Both the position numbers and the translations under genes were made by a program. A DNA stretch of 64,000 nucleotides from Aeromonas sobria (GTDB lineage: Bacteria; Pseudomonadota; Gammaproteobacteria; Enterobacterales; Aeromonadaceae): positions 1 through 64,000 of the forward strand of contig NZ_CDBW01000029.1 of NCBI RefSeq assembly GCF_000820145.1, written 5' to 3'. Shown here piece after piece: positions 56,372-64,000 of this stretch; the first letter of the stretch is position 1; each line of letters begins with the position of its first letter. A model generated the notes under the pieces. It was not told where the DNA came from, searched no databases, and worked only from the letters and a program-made list of their open reading frames with translations.

Positions 56372-57742
56372 TTATTCGCAAGAGACCTGCATCACTTTGA
56401 TGGCCAGACCACCACGGGACGTTTCACGGTACTTGGAGTCCATGTCCTTGCCGGTGATGTACATGGTCTCGATGACCTTGTCCAGTGATACACGTGGCTT
56501 GGAGGTACGACGCAGGGCCATGCGGGAGGCGTTGACCGCCTTCATGGCGGCAATGGCGTTACGCTCGATGCAAGGCACCTGTACCTGACCGGCAACCGGA
56601 TCACACGTCAGACCCAGGTTATGCTCCATGCCGATCTCGGCGGCTTCACAGACGTGCTCCGGGCTACCGCCCATCAGCTCGGTCAGACCGGCAGCGGCCA
56701 TGGAGCAGGATACGCCCACTTCACCCTGGCAACCCACTTCGGCACCGGAGATGGAAGCATTCATCTTGTAGAGAATACCGACGGCACCGGCAGCCAGATA
56801 GAAACGGGTGTACTCATCACGGCCAACCGGCTGGATGAACTTGTCGTAGTAGGCCAGCACGGCCGGGATGATGCCGGCGGCACCGTTGGTCGGTGCAGTG
56901 ACCACACGGCCACCGGCCGCGTTCTCTTCACTCACGGCCAGCGCGAACATGTTGACCCAGTCAATGATGTTCATCGGATCGTTGGAGAGATTCTCGTTGG
57001 TGCTGAGCTGACGGAACAGCGGGGCAGCACGGCGGGGAACCCGCAGCGGGCCGGCCAGTACACCTTCGGTGCGGCAGCCGCGCTCGATCCCTTCACGCAT
57101 GGTGTTCCAGATCTTGCCGAACTTCTTGTAGATCTCTTCCGGGGTATTGAAGCACTTCTCGTTCTCCAGCATCAGGGCGGAGATGGAGAGACCGGTCTGG
57201 CTGCTGTGGGCAATCAGTTCAGCTGCGCTCTTGAACGGATAACGGACCGACATGTCGCCGCTGTCTGCTTTGCCAAAGTTCTCTTCGTCAACGATGAAAC
57301 CACCGCCGATGGAGTAATAGGTCTTGCTGTAAACCGCTTCATCTTCAATGAAAGCAGTCAGCTTCATGCCATTTTCGTGCAGCGGCAGGGCTTCGTCATG
57401 GAACACCATGGCATTGCGCGGAAAGCTGACGGTGTGGCAGTGCAGACCGATCGGCAGACGCTCGGTCTGCTCGACGCGAGAGATAAACTCGGGGATCGCA
57501 TCGATATCGACGTTTTCCGGCAAGTTGCCTGCCAGACCCATGATGATAGCGGTGTCGGTGTGGTGGCCTTTACCGGTCCAGGAGAGGGAGCCGTAAACAT
57601 CCACTTTGATACGGGTGATCTCGCGGATTTTGCCGCCTGCGCGCAGCTCGTCAACAAACTGCTTGGCCGCTTTCATCGGGCCAACTGTGTGGGAAGAAGA
57701 GGGGCCTACACCGATTTTGAAGATATCAAAAACGCTGATCAT
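56372..57742 (-). CDS. sdaA: L-serine ammonia-lyase, iron-sulfur type (paralogue 1)
   Basis: Single-chain L-serine dehydratase, 456 residues, that converts L-serine to pyruvate and ammonia. The N-terminal [16 protein letters not shown] near 10 and the [4Fe-4S] cysteines in [16 protein letters not shown] near 340, GLTCDP near 385 and the tail are typical. It is as long as E. coli SdaA (454) and SdaB (455); naming between them is arbitrary here. It has its own terminator and lies 275 bases downstream of a paralogue. Confidence 0.94.
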   Translation of the reverse strand: MISVFDIFKIGVGPSSSHTVGPMKAAKQFVDELRAGGKIREITRIKVDVYGSLSWTGKGHHTDTAIIMGLAGNLPENVDIDAIPEFISRVEQTERLPIGLHCHTVSFPRNAMVFHDEALPLHENGMKLTAFIEDEAVYSKTYYSIGGGFIVDEENFGKADSGDMSVRYPFKSAAELIAHSSQTGLSISALMLENEKCFNTPEEIYKKFGKIWNTMREGIERGCRTEGVLAGPLRVPRRAAPLFRQLSTNENLSNDPMNIIDWVNMFALAVSEENAAGGRVVTAPTNGAAGIIPAVLAYYDKFIQPVGRDEYTRFYLAAGAVGILYKMNASISGAEVGCQGEVGVSCSMAAAGLTELMGGSPEHVCEAAEIGMEHNLGLTCDPVAGQVQVPCIERNAIAAMKAVNASRMALRRTSKPRVSLDKVIETMYITGKDMDSKYRETSRGGLAIKVMQVSCE

Positions 57743-57966
57743 GTCACAATTACCTCAGGGTAGAAGGGGGCGGCATGCCCACTCACAGAAATTTGGAAGA
57801 TCCATGGGACGCGCTTGTCAGCGCAGGTCACAGAACCAGATAACCGTAGTGTAACGGCTCAAGACCTAAAAAAAGTTGAAATAGATCTATTTTTGTTGAA
57901 TCTGAGGCGGGATTATAAAATTAATTTTGTTGCTTATCCATTTTGTTAAGCGTTTACCCATAAAAA

Positions 57967-57984
57967 TACCCGGCGATGCCGGGC
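57967..57984 (-). terminator. Terminator of the second serine deaminase gene
   Basis: Stem GCCCGGC / GCCGGG(T) with loop ATC-like spacer and a minus-strand ATTTTTAT run, 35 bases after the stop at 58018. Confidence 0.75.
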
Positions 57985-58017
57985 ATTTAGGAACCAAATG
58001 GAGTCAGTTTCTGTTTT

Positions 58018-59403
58018 TTAACATTCAGTAATGTTAACTGCCAGGCCACCGCGGGCGGTCTCCTTGTATTTGGTCTTCATGTCGTTGCCGGTCTCCCACA
58101 TGGTTTTGATCACCTTATCCAGCGATACCTTGTGCTCGCCGGTGCCGCGCAGGGCGAGGCGGGCGGCATTGATCGCCTTGACTGCCCCCATGGCGTTACG
58201 CTCGATGCAGGGCACCTGTACCAGCCCGCCGATGGGATCGCAGGTGAGGCCAAGATTGTGCTCCATGCCGATCTCGGCGGCGTTCTCGACCATCGCCGGA
58301 CTGCCGCCAAACAGCTCGGTGAGTGCCCCGGCGGCCATGGAGCAGGCGACCCCGACCTCACCCTGACAGCCCACTTCCGCCCCCGATAGCGAGGCGTTCT
58401 TCTTATATAAGATGCCGATGGCGGCTGCGGTGAGGAAGTAGCGTACCAGCATCTCGTCATCCACCTTGTGGACGAAACGATCGTAGTAGTGCAGTACCGC
58501 AGGAATGATCCCGGCCGCCCCATTGGTAGGGGCTGTGACCACCCGGCCACCGGCGGCGTTCTCTTCATTGACCGCGAGGGCAAACAGATCGACCCACTCC
58601 ATCACCATCAGCGGATCCTTGTTGAAGTTGGTCTCGCAGCTGAGCTGGCGGAACAACCCCGGCGCGCGGCGTAGCACTTTGAGGCCGCCTGGCAGCACCC
58701 CTTCGCTTTTGCAGCCCCGCTCGACGCAGCCTTGCATCGCTTGCCAGATCTTGCGCAACCCTGTTTTTATCTGTTCATCACTGCGAAATACCCGTTCGTT
58801 AGCCAGGATCAGACCAGAAATAGAGAGGCCGCTCTCCTGGCAGTGGGCGAGCAGTTGGGCCCCGCTGTCAAACGGGTAGGGGACCGGGTGCTCGGCATCT
58901 GTTTTGATGGCTTCTTCCTTGGCGGTGGCGAAGTGGCTCTCTTCAATGATGAAGCCGCCCCCGATGGAGTAGTAGGTCTGGCTAAACAGCAGGACGTTGT
59001 CGGCGGCAAAGGCGCGCAGGGTCATGCCGTTGGTGTGCGCCGCCAGCGTCTTGCGGCGGTTGAAGATGATGGCCCCGCTGCGGGGGAAGTGGCTCGGTTG
59101 TTCACCGGCCAGTAGCAGGCTTTGTTCTTTATCCACCTTGGCCAGCAGATCCGGAATAGCATCGATATCGACCGATTCCGGTTCAAAACCGGCCAGTCCC
59201 AGAATGATCGCCTTGCCGGTCGCATGCCCTTTTCCGGTCTGGCCCAACGAGCCGTAGCACTCCACTTCGACCCGCGCAGTGTGTGGCAGCTGACCTTGCT
59301 GGCGGAGCAGCTGGACGAAGGCATAAGAGGCCCGCATAGGACCGACGGTATGGGAAGAGGAGGGGCCAATGCCGATGGAAAACAGGTCAAATACGCTGAT
59401 CAT
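58018..59403 (-). CDS. sdaA: L-serine ammonia-lyase, iron-sulfur type (paralogue 2)
   Basis: Second copy, 461 residues, with the same [16 protein letters not shown] start and cluster region ([16 protein letters not shown] near 346, GLTCDPIGG near 390). It differs through much of the middle, so the duplication is old. It is on the same strand as paralogue 1 but has its own terminator and probably its own promoter. Different expression or serine affinity is likely. Confidence 0.94.
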   Translation of the reverse strand: MISVFDLFSIGIGPSSSHTVGPMRASYAFVQLLRQQGQLPHTARVEVECYGSLGQTGKGHATGKAIILGLAGFEPESVDIDAIPDLLAKVDKEQSLLLAGEQPSHFPRSGAIIFNRRKTLAAHTNGMTLRAFAADNVLLFSQTYYSIGGGFIIEESHFATAKEEAIKTDAEHPVPYPFDSGAQLLAHCQESGLSISGLILANERVFRSDEQIKTGLRKIWQAMQGCVERGCKSEGVLPGGLKVLRRAPGLFRQLSCETNFNKDPLMVMEWVDLFALAVNEENAAGGRVVTAPTNGAAGIIPAVLHYYDRFVHKVDDEMLVRYFLTAAAIGILYKKNASLSGAEVGCQGEVGVACSMAAGALTELFGGSPAMVENAAEIGMEHNLGLTCDPIGGLVQVPCIERNAMGAVKAINAARLALRGTGEHKVSLDKVIKTMWETGNDMKTKYKETARGGLAVNITEC

Positions 59404-59522
59404 GACATCAATCCGGTGATGGTTTATGTCTGTTTATTCTAGGATTTTTGCCGTAGATAGAAAGAGGGGAGATGCAGTGCTGTGACATGGACACAGATAA
59501 AGTGGTGACGGCGTGTTCATCC

Positions 59523-59551
59523 AGGTTGAAGGGGACTTGCCCCTTCAACCT
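59523..59551 (-). terminator. Hairpin downstream of ppnP
   Basis: Twelve-base stem AGGTTGAAGGGG with loop ACTTG, seven bases after the ppnP stop. No T run follows, so it may stabilise the mRNA end rather than terminate alone. Confidence 0.5.
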
Positions 59552-59557
59552 GCGGGA

Positions 59558-59842
59558 TCAGTCGAGAAATTCGCACAGATAGGCGGTGGGGGTTTTCACT
59601 TCCAGCTTGAAGGAGGAGTGGCCCGCGACCAGGAAGGATTCACCCTGGTGATAGGTGTGCCACTGATCTTCATCAGCCAGCTGAATGGTGAGTGCGCCCT
59701 TGATCACCGTCATCCGCTCGGGGGCGGCGGTGTTGAACAGGTAGTCACCGGCGTTCATCACCCCAACGGTAGATTTTTCGCCTTTTTGTTCGAAACCGAT
59801 GGATTTTACATTTCCGTCAAAATATTCGTTAACTTTCAGCAT
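59558..59842 (-). CDS. ppnP: Pyrimidine/purine nucleoside phosphorylase
   Basis: Small cupin-fold enzyme that splits many nucleosides to base and pentose 1-phosphate. From ATG 59842 it has 94 residues, the same as E. coli PpnP (YaiE), with NEYFDGNVKSIGF near 5 and AGDYLFNTAAPERMTVI near 30. The longer frame to 59926 is not supported. It could release nucleobases for the purine pathway, although it lies far from that cluster. Confidence 0.92.
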   Translation of the reverse strand: MLKVNEYFDGNVKSIGFEQKGEKSTVGVMNAGDYLFNTAAPERMTVIKGALTIQLADEDQWHTYHQGESFLVAGHSSFKLEVKTPTAYLCEFLD

Positions 59843-60025
59843 CTTTACATCCCTGTGTGTACGTTTGTGCCGCCAAGCTAGCACAATCTTTTGCCAGTTG
59901 TCATGGGGGGATGGGCTAAAAATCACCGTGGCCGCGTTGAATCTTTACTTTTTAGCAAACTTATTAATAGTTAAGGTTAACGACTTGCTGATTTAAAACA
60001 GCTATTAAATGTGAGATAACACGTG

Positions 60026-60063
60026 CAAATAGGGGAATGAGCCGATGCTCATTCCCCTATTTG
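60026..60063 (+). promoter_or_regulatory. Strong leader hairpin or small-RNA terminator
   Basis: Perfect 17-base stem with loop CGAT, followed by GTTTATT, 50 bases upstream of the symporter start. A promoter-like TTGAAT (59937) and TTATTA (about 59961) lie upstream on the plus strand. Nothing coding on this strand precedes it, so it should be an attenuator in the symporter leader or the end of a roughly 90-base RNA. Confidence 0.55.
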
Positions 60064-60112
60064 GTTTATTGCACTGGGAAAGTGTGAATTTTGCTACATA
60101 AAGGAACATATT

Positions 60113-61354
60113 GTGTTAACTAAAGGACTCATTAAAAACATCGGCTTCCAGGTTGTGGTAGCCATGGTATTGGGCGCAGTAGTCGGCGCCCTCATGGGTG
60201 AACAAGCAACTGTGTTTGCACCGCTCGGTACCCTGTTTATCCAGCTGATCAAGATGCTGGTGATCCCGCTGGTGGCGGTTGCCATCCTCTCCGGCGCGGC
60301 CAATCTGGGTGCTAGCCCGGCGGCTGGCAAGATCGGCGCAGCCACCCTGGCCTTCTTCCTCGGCACGTCAGCACTGGCTGTGCTGCTGGCGCTGGTGATG
60401 GGGCAGATCTTCAAACCCGGTGTCGGGGTCGATTTCGGTTCAGCCTCCGCCATGTTTAGTGGTGACTACGCCGATAAAGGGGCGTTGCCGGATGCGGTTG
60501 CCACCCTGCTTGGCATGATCCCCACCAACGTGTTCCAGTCGCTTAACGAGGCGAACATCCTGCAGATCCTGGTGTTCTGTATGTTCCTCGGCATTGCGCT
60601 GGCCAAGCAGCCGCGCGAACGCGCCAAGCCACTGGTCGATGGGCTCAATACCCTGGTGGATGCCTTCGTCTGGATGATCAACAAGGTGATGATCATCGCG
60701 CCGCTCGGGGTGTTTGGTCTGATGGCTGAAGCCATCGGTACCTATGGCTTCGACGTGCTGACGCTGGTGCTCAAGTTGTTCGTGGTCTACGTGGCTGCCA
60801 TCCTGATCTTCGGCTTTGTGGTCTATCCGCTGCTGGTGATGGCGTTTTCCAATACGCCGGTGATGAAGTACCTCTCAGCCATGAAGAAGCCGCAGATCGT
60901 GGCCTTCTCCACCGCCTCCTCCATGGCGACCCTGCCGGTCAACATGGAGACCTGTGAGCATGATCTGAAAGTGACCAACGCGACCGCCTCCTTTGTGCTG
61001 CCGCTGGGTGCCACCATCAACATGAGCGGTAACGCCATCTATTACGGTCTGGTCGCCATCTTCTTTGCGCAGGTTTACAACATCGACCTGAGTGTCGGTG
61101 CCTGGGCTGCCATCATAGTGACCTCCACCCTGGGGGCGATCGGTCAGGCCGGTGTGCCGGGCCCCAGCTTCCTGGTGGTTGCCGTGCTGCTGGCGGCCGG
61201 GATCCCCATTGAAGGGCTGCCGCTGCTGTTTGCGCTGGATCGTCTGTTTGACATGATCCGCACCTCCCTCAATATCACCGGTGATGCGGCCTGTGCTGTC
61301 ATTGTTGACCGCTTTAGCCCGGAATATGACCCACAGCGTTGGAACAAGGCATGA
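60113..61354 (+). CDS. Dicarboxylate/amino acid:cation symporter
   Basis: DAACS-family carrier (GltP/DctA-like), 413 residues, eight helices and two re-entrant loops. The first serine-rich loop is FSTASSMATLPVNMETCEHD near 265, and the second membrane motif is LGATINMSGNAIYYGL near 300. The substrate may be glutamate, aspartate or another short acid. It uses a GTG start at 60113 with AAAGGA seven bases before; a terminator follows at 61419. Confidence 0.9.
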   Translation: MLTKGLIKNIGFQVVVAMVLGAVVGALMGEQATVFAPLGTLFIQLIKMLVIPLVAVAILSGAANLGASPAAGKIGAATLAFFLGTSALAVLLALVMGQIFKPGVGVDFGSASAMFSGDYADKGALPDAVATLLGMIPTNVFQSLNEANILQILVFCMFLGIALAKQPRERAKPLVDGLNTLVDAFVWMINKVMIIAPLGVFGLMAEAIGTYGFDVLTLVLKLFVVYVAAILIFGFVVYPLLVMAFSNTPVMKYLSAMKKPQIVAFSTASSMATLPVNMETCEHDLKVTNATASFVLPLGATINMSGNAIYYGLVAIFFAQVYNIDLSVGAWAAIIVTSTLGAIGQAGVPGPSFLVVAVLLAAGIPIEGLPLLFALDRLFDMIRTSLNITGDAACAVIVDRFSPEYDPQRWNKA

Positions 61355-61418
61355 CAGCGTTGAGTTGAACTAAAACAGCGCTGAGATAAACAGCTTTGAG
61401 CTGAAACTGTGTGACGCG

Positions 61419-61449
61419 AGCCCCTGCCATGATGGTGGGGGCTTTTTTA
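61419..61449 (+). terminator. Symporter terminator
   Basis: Stem AGCCCC..CC / GGGGGCT around ATGATG, then TTTTTTAT. It lies 65 bases after the stop. Confidence 0.85.
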
Positions 61450-61599
61450 TATCTGCCGGACAGGTATCAGGGGGAAAGTGTGAGCAAGGTGCTGCTGGCG
61501 GTTTGCGCTGCAGTGAATGGGTATCTCTGGCTGGGGAACAATGTCGAGTGTAGAGACGGTCAACCTGTAGCTGCGGCTGGGGGGTTGAATGGCGGGCAA

Positions 61600-61622
61600 C
61601 AAAAAGGGGAGCTTGGCTCCCC
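61600..61622 (-). terminator. Minus-strand terminator-like hairpin
   Basis: GGGGAGC / GCTCCCC with a three-base loop and five T on the minus strand. It points to a leftward transcript from the 61.8-61.9 kb area. Confidence 0.5.
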
Positions 61623-61838
61623 TCGGATATGATCTGCTGCTGGTTAAATTCCATCAGGCCAAACAGAGTGTGGTTAAACCATCCTGGTTACACCCTTGTG
61701 GCGAAAGAAACAGCGTCAACGTACAGAAATCATATCTATGTTGGCTATCACGACAGTGCTGCTGAAAAACGCCAGTTAGTGGCGATGAAACAGGCATGCC
61801 TGACAGGGATGTTCCGGATTGATGTCTCTCTATCCGGC

Positions 61839-61922
61839 TCAGAACTGTGACAGTGAGGGCAGAGAGACAGCAACCAGGGTAAAAAACACCGTAAAGACGG
61901 CAGTAACAACAAATTCTTTCAT
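61839..61922 (-). CDS. Possible 27-residue membrane peptide
   Basis: An ATG at 61922 opens a frame ending in TGA at 61839. The product begins MKEFVVTAVFTVFF and is a single hydrophobic helix with a short polar end. The binding site is a modest AGAAGA. A minus-strand terminator lies about 220 bases downstream. No family is recognised, and this may be chance. Confidence 0.3.
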   Translation of the reverse strand: MKEFVVTAVFTVFFTLVAVSLPSLSQF

Positions 61923-62718
61923 TTTCTTCTACCCAGATTGTTGGTTGATGCAGTCAAGATACCATAACCAGCCCTTAAAACAAGCGTATTATTGTTTAAA
62001 TGGGTGTTTTGGTAGCTGCCGAAAGCGAACGGTCTGTTTTTGTCATCTTGCGATGTTTTTATCTACTGTTTGGCTTGGTGGCGTTTTTTCAATCAACTGG
62101 TTTGGATAAATGTATTATAAATCAGTATTTTATGTTTTTGATGAGGATGCTTTGAATGGGGTTTATGTGGCTCCATCTATATTTTTGGTAAATTAACACA
62201 GCTATTATGGCGCTGGATGGGTGATGAAAACTGTCGCAATCATGCGGTTGACCATTTCTGGCGAAGATAACCCCGCCAAAAAAAGTAACCACTGGTAATG
62301 ATGACCGCAAATCGGGGGCTGCTTGCACGACATGCCTCTGGTTGAGCCGCCAAGTCACTGTAATCCCGCTGTCATATGGACGATGGGTGGTGGACAGTCA
62401 GCTATCGCGCATTGAGAGGTCTATGTGATCGTCAACCATCAAGAGGGGCCGCCGGAGCCCGTCGTCATTGATATGGGTTGGATGCTGGGGGATAGTTGCG
62501 GCGGATGTGTGTGTTGTAACTGCAGCGGCATGCCCATATTCCCTGATTGGGCCAAGGGGGAGAGCAGAGACAATGCAGGGGAGGATGAGCGCGCTTCCCG
62601 TGCGCAGGGTTGCGAAATAGGAGCAGGATGATGGCGGCACGTTGCCAGAGAGGCCGTTAGCCGTTCCGGGCGATGGATGAGCAGCCATGCTGGCGCTATG
62701 GCTGGTTGCTTCAAATAG

Positions 62719-62745
62719 AAAAAACCCTCCAGCGGAGGGTTTTTG
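62719..62745 (-). terminator. pfkA terminator
   Basis: Stem AAAAACCCTCC, loop AGC, stem GGAGGGTTTTT, 30 bases after the pfkA stop; symmetrical, so it works on both strands. Confidence 0.88.
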
Positions 62746-62774
62746 CATTACCAAGCTATCTAAACGGCAGTCGC

Positions 62775-63746
62775 TTAGAACAGGGTGGTAGAGAGATCGT
62801 AGAGTTCCTGATTGAACGGACGCTTCAGATTCTCGATGCAGTCGATGATGTCGTGATGCACCATGACGTTACCCTGAATACCGACGCAGCGACCACCCTG
62901 GCCAGCCAGCAGTTGCTCAACAGCGAAGGCGCCCATACGGCTGGACATGATGCGATCGCGCGCAGTCGGGGCCCCGCCACGCTGGATATGGCCCAGAATG
63001 GTGGCGCGGGTTTCACGCCCGGTCAGCGCTTCAATGTCCTTGGCCAGTACATTGACGTCGGTGACGTGCTCACAGATGGTGATGATGGCGTGACGCTTGC
63101 CTTTGGCTTCGCCTTCCTTGATCTGTTGCAGCAGCTTCTCTTTGTCGAAGGCCACTTCCGGCACGATCACGTACTCGGCACCACCAGCAACGGCCGCAGA
63201 CATGGCCAGATCGCCACAGTGGCGACCCATGATCTCGACCACTGAGATGCGGTGGTGGGAGCTGCAGGTGTCGCGCAGACGGTCGATGGCGTCAACAACC
63301 ACGTTCAGTGCAGTATCAAAGCCGATGGTGAAGTCGGTACCGGCGATGTCGTTGTCGATGGTGCCCGGCAGGCCGATGCAGGGGAAACCCTCTTCGGTCA
63401 GCTTTTTGGCACCCATGTAGGAGCCGTCACCGCCAATTACCACCAGCGCATCGATGCCATGCTTTTTCAGGTTCTGGATAGCTTCGGCACGTACCGCCGG
63501 ATCTTTAAAGGCAGGGAAACGGGCAGAACCGAGGAAAGTACCACCACGGTTTACCACGTCGGAGACGCTGTGGCGCTCCAGCTTGACGATGCGATCCTGG
63601 TGCAGGCCGAGGTAGCCATCATAAATACCGTAAACTTCCAGGCCATGATGCAAACCGGCGCGAACCACGGCGCGAATAGCTGCGTTCATACCCGGTGCGT
63701 CGCCACCACTGGTCAAAACACCAATACGTTTGATTTGTTTGGTCAT
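62775..63746 (-). CDS. pfkA: ATP-dependent 6-phosphofructokinase
   Basis: Glycolytic enzyme making fructose 1,6-bisphosphate; 323 residues (E. coli PfkA 320). Motifs: [18 protein letters not shown] near 10, GGDGSYMGA near 105, the catalytic [12 protein letters not shown] near 127, and [11 protein letters not shown] near 248. ATG 63746 with AGAGG gives the normal N terminus; the frame is open to 63794 without a better start. It lies next to tpiA. Confidence 0.97.
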   Translation of the reverse strand: MTKQIKRIGVLTSGGDAPGMNAAIRAVVRAGLHHGLEVYGIYDGYLGLHQDRIVKLERHSVSDVVNRGGTFLGSARFPAFKDPAVRAEAIQNLKKHGIDALVVIGGDGSYMGAKKLTEEGFPCIGLPGTIDNDIAGTDFTIGFDTALNVVVDAIDRLRDTCSSHHRISVVEIMGRHCGDLAMSAAVAGGAEYVIVPEVAFDKEKLLQQIKEGEAKGKRHAIITICEHVTDVNVLAKDIEALTGRETRATILGHIQRGGAPTARDRIMSSRMGAFAVEQLLAGQGGRCVGIQGNVMVHHDIIDCIENLKRPFNQELYDLSTTLF

Positions 63747-63854
63747 GAGTGCCTCTGGATCTGAGTTGTCAAATACGAATGTTGAAATAGACAAGCCACT
63801 TTTACTATATCGGCTTTCCTATGGAATGCGGGGTGACCATAGGAAAAGCGATAT

Positions 63855-63877
63855 AGAGAGGGGACGTGCCCCTCTCT
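63855..63877 (-). terminator. Hairpin between tpiA and pfkA
   Basis: Nine-base stem AGAGAGGGG / CCCCTCTCT with loop ACGTG, just after the tpiA stop. The T run is weak, so some readthrough into pfkA is possible. Confidence 0.5.
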
Positions 63878-63893
63878 TATTAGTAATCGAGGA

Positions 63894-64000
63894 TTACTGG
63901 GCTGCGCCCGCGATGATCTGGGAGAAGTCGTCCACTTTCAGGGACGCACCACCGACCAGGCCACCGTCGATGTCCGGCTGACCGAACAGGTCGGCAGCAG
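63894..64000 (-). CDS. tpiA: Triosephosphate isomerase, C-terminal end only
   Basis: Partial gene that leaves the window on the right. The translated end contains [15 protein letters not shown], the phosphate-binding loop of triosephosphate isomerase, followed by a helix and TAA at 63894. The rest of the gene is outside. Confidence 0.92.
   Translation of the reverse strand, partial: AADLFGQPDIDGGLVGGASLKVDDFSQIIAGAAQ

Larger units (their letters stand above)
61355..62774. other. Long stretch with no confident gene
   Basis: About 1.4 kb between the symporter and pfkA. It contains terminators at 61419-61449, 61600-61622 and 62719-62745 and a possible 27-residue membrane peptide. Other open frames (for example 62425-62631 with CCNC cysteines) lack binding sites. 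Base composition turns AT-rich at 61900-62200. Confidence 0.5.

Noticed and set aside
62425-62631. Cysteine-rich frame (CCNC) in the gene-poor stretch
   Set aside because: GTG start without a good binding site, and composition like noncoding DNA.

Overview
The window is a chromosomal segment of a facultatively anaerobic gammaproteobacterium, most likely Aeromonas. This is inferred from high GC, proteins that align closely over full length with Escherichia coli orthologues remembered for comparison, and a gene order that is related to, but rearranged from, the enterobacterial one. I see no insertion sequence, prophage, CRISPR array, rRNA or tRNA. The left edge carries a decayed gene remnant, a small zinc-ribbon gene and fabB.

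The centre (about 3.2-32.6 kb) is a purine and ureide catabolic island. It matches the E. coli xdhABC-ygeWXYZ-yqeABC-ygfJK-ssnA-ygfM-xdhD-xanQ-guaD-ghxQ cluster, linked to selenium-dependent molybdenum hydroxylases and to anaerobic uric acid/purine breakdown. Module 1 (ygeW, ygeX, ygeY, hyuA, yqeA) opens and cleaves ureides and 2,3-diaminopropionate; carbamoyl phosphate could yield ATP through carbamate kinase. Two transporters (EamA type and CaCA type) follow. Next come the maturation genes yqeC-yqeB (minus strand) and ygfJ, then ygfK, ssnA, ygfM, xdhD, xanQ, guaD and ghxQ. The second hydroxylase, xdhABC, lies at the end rather than the start. The E. coli regulator ygeV is absent. A good PurR-like operator precedes ghxQ.

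From 32.7 to 42.8 kb there is a mixed set: ycfJ-type glycine-zipper protein, a YfcC transporter, an acyl-CoA synthetase, a PAS-PAS-GGDEF diguanylate cyclase, small hypothetical proteins including a 35-residue lysine-rich one, a serine hydrolase and an orphan protein with a Toprim/JetD-like C terminus. From 43.6 to 54.8 kb lies an uptake hydrogenase-2 operon (hybOABCDE) behind a perfect FNR palindrome, followed on the same strand by a five-gene ABC importer that probably supplies nickel.

The right part has a DUF2927 protein with ygjP, two tandem L-serine deaminase genes, ppnP, a dicarboxylate/amino acid symporter with a strong leader hairpin, a 1.4-kb stretch with no confident gene, pfkA, and the C-terminal end of tpiA running off the window. 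Together the genes fit an organism fermenting purines and amino acids and oxidising H2 without oxygen.
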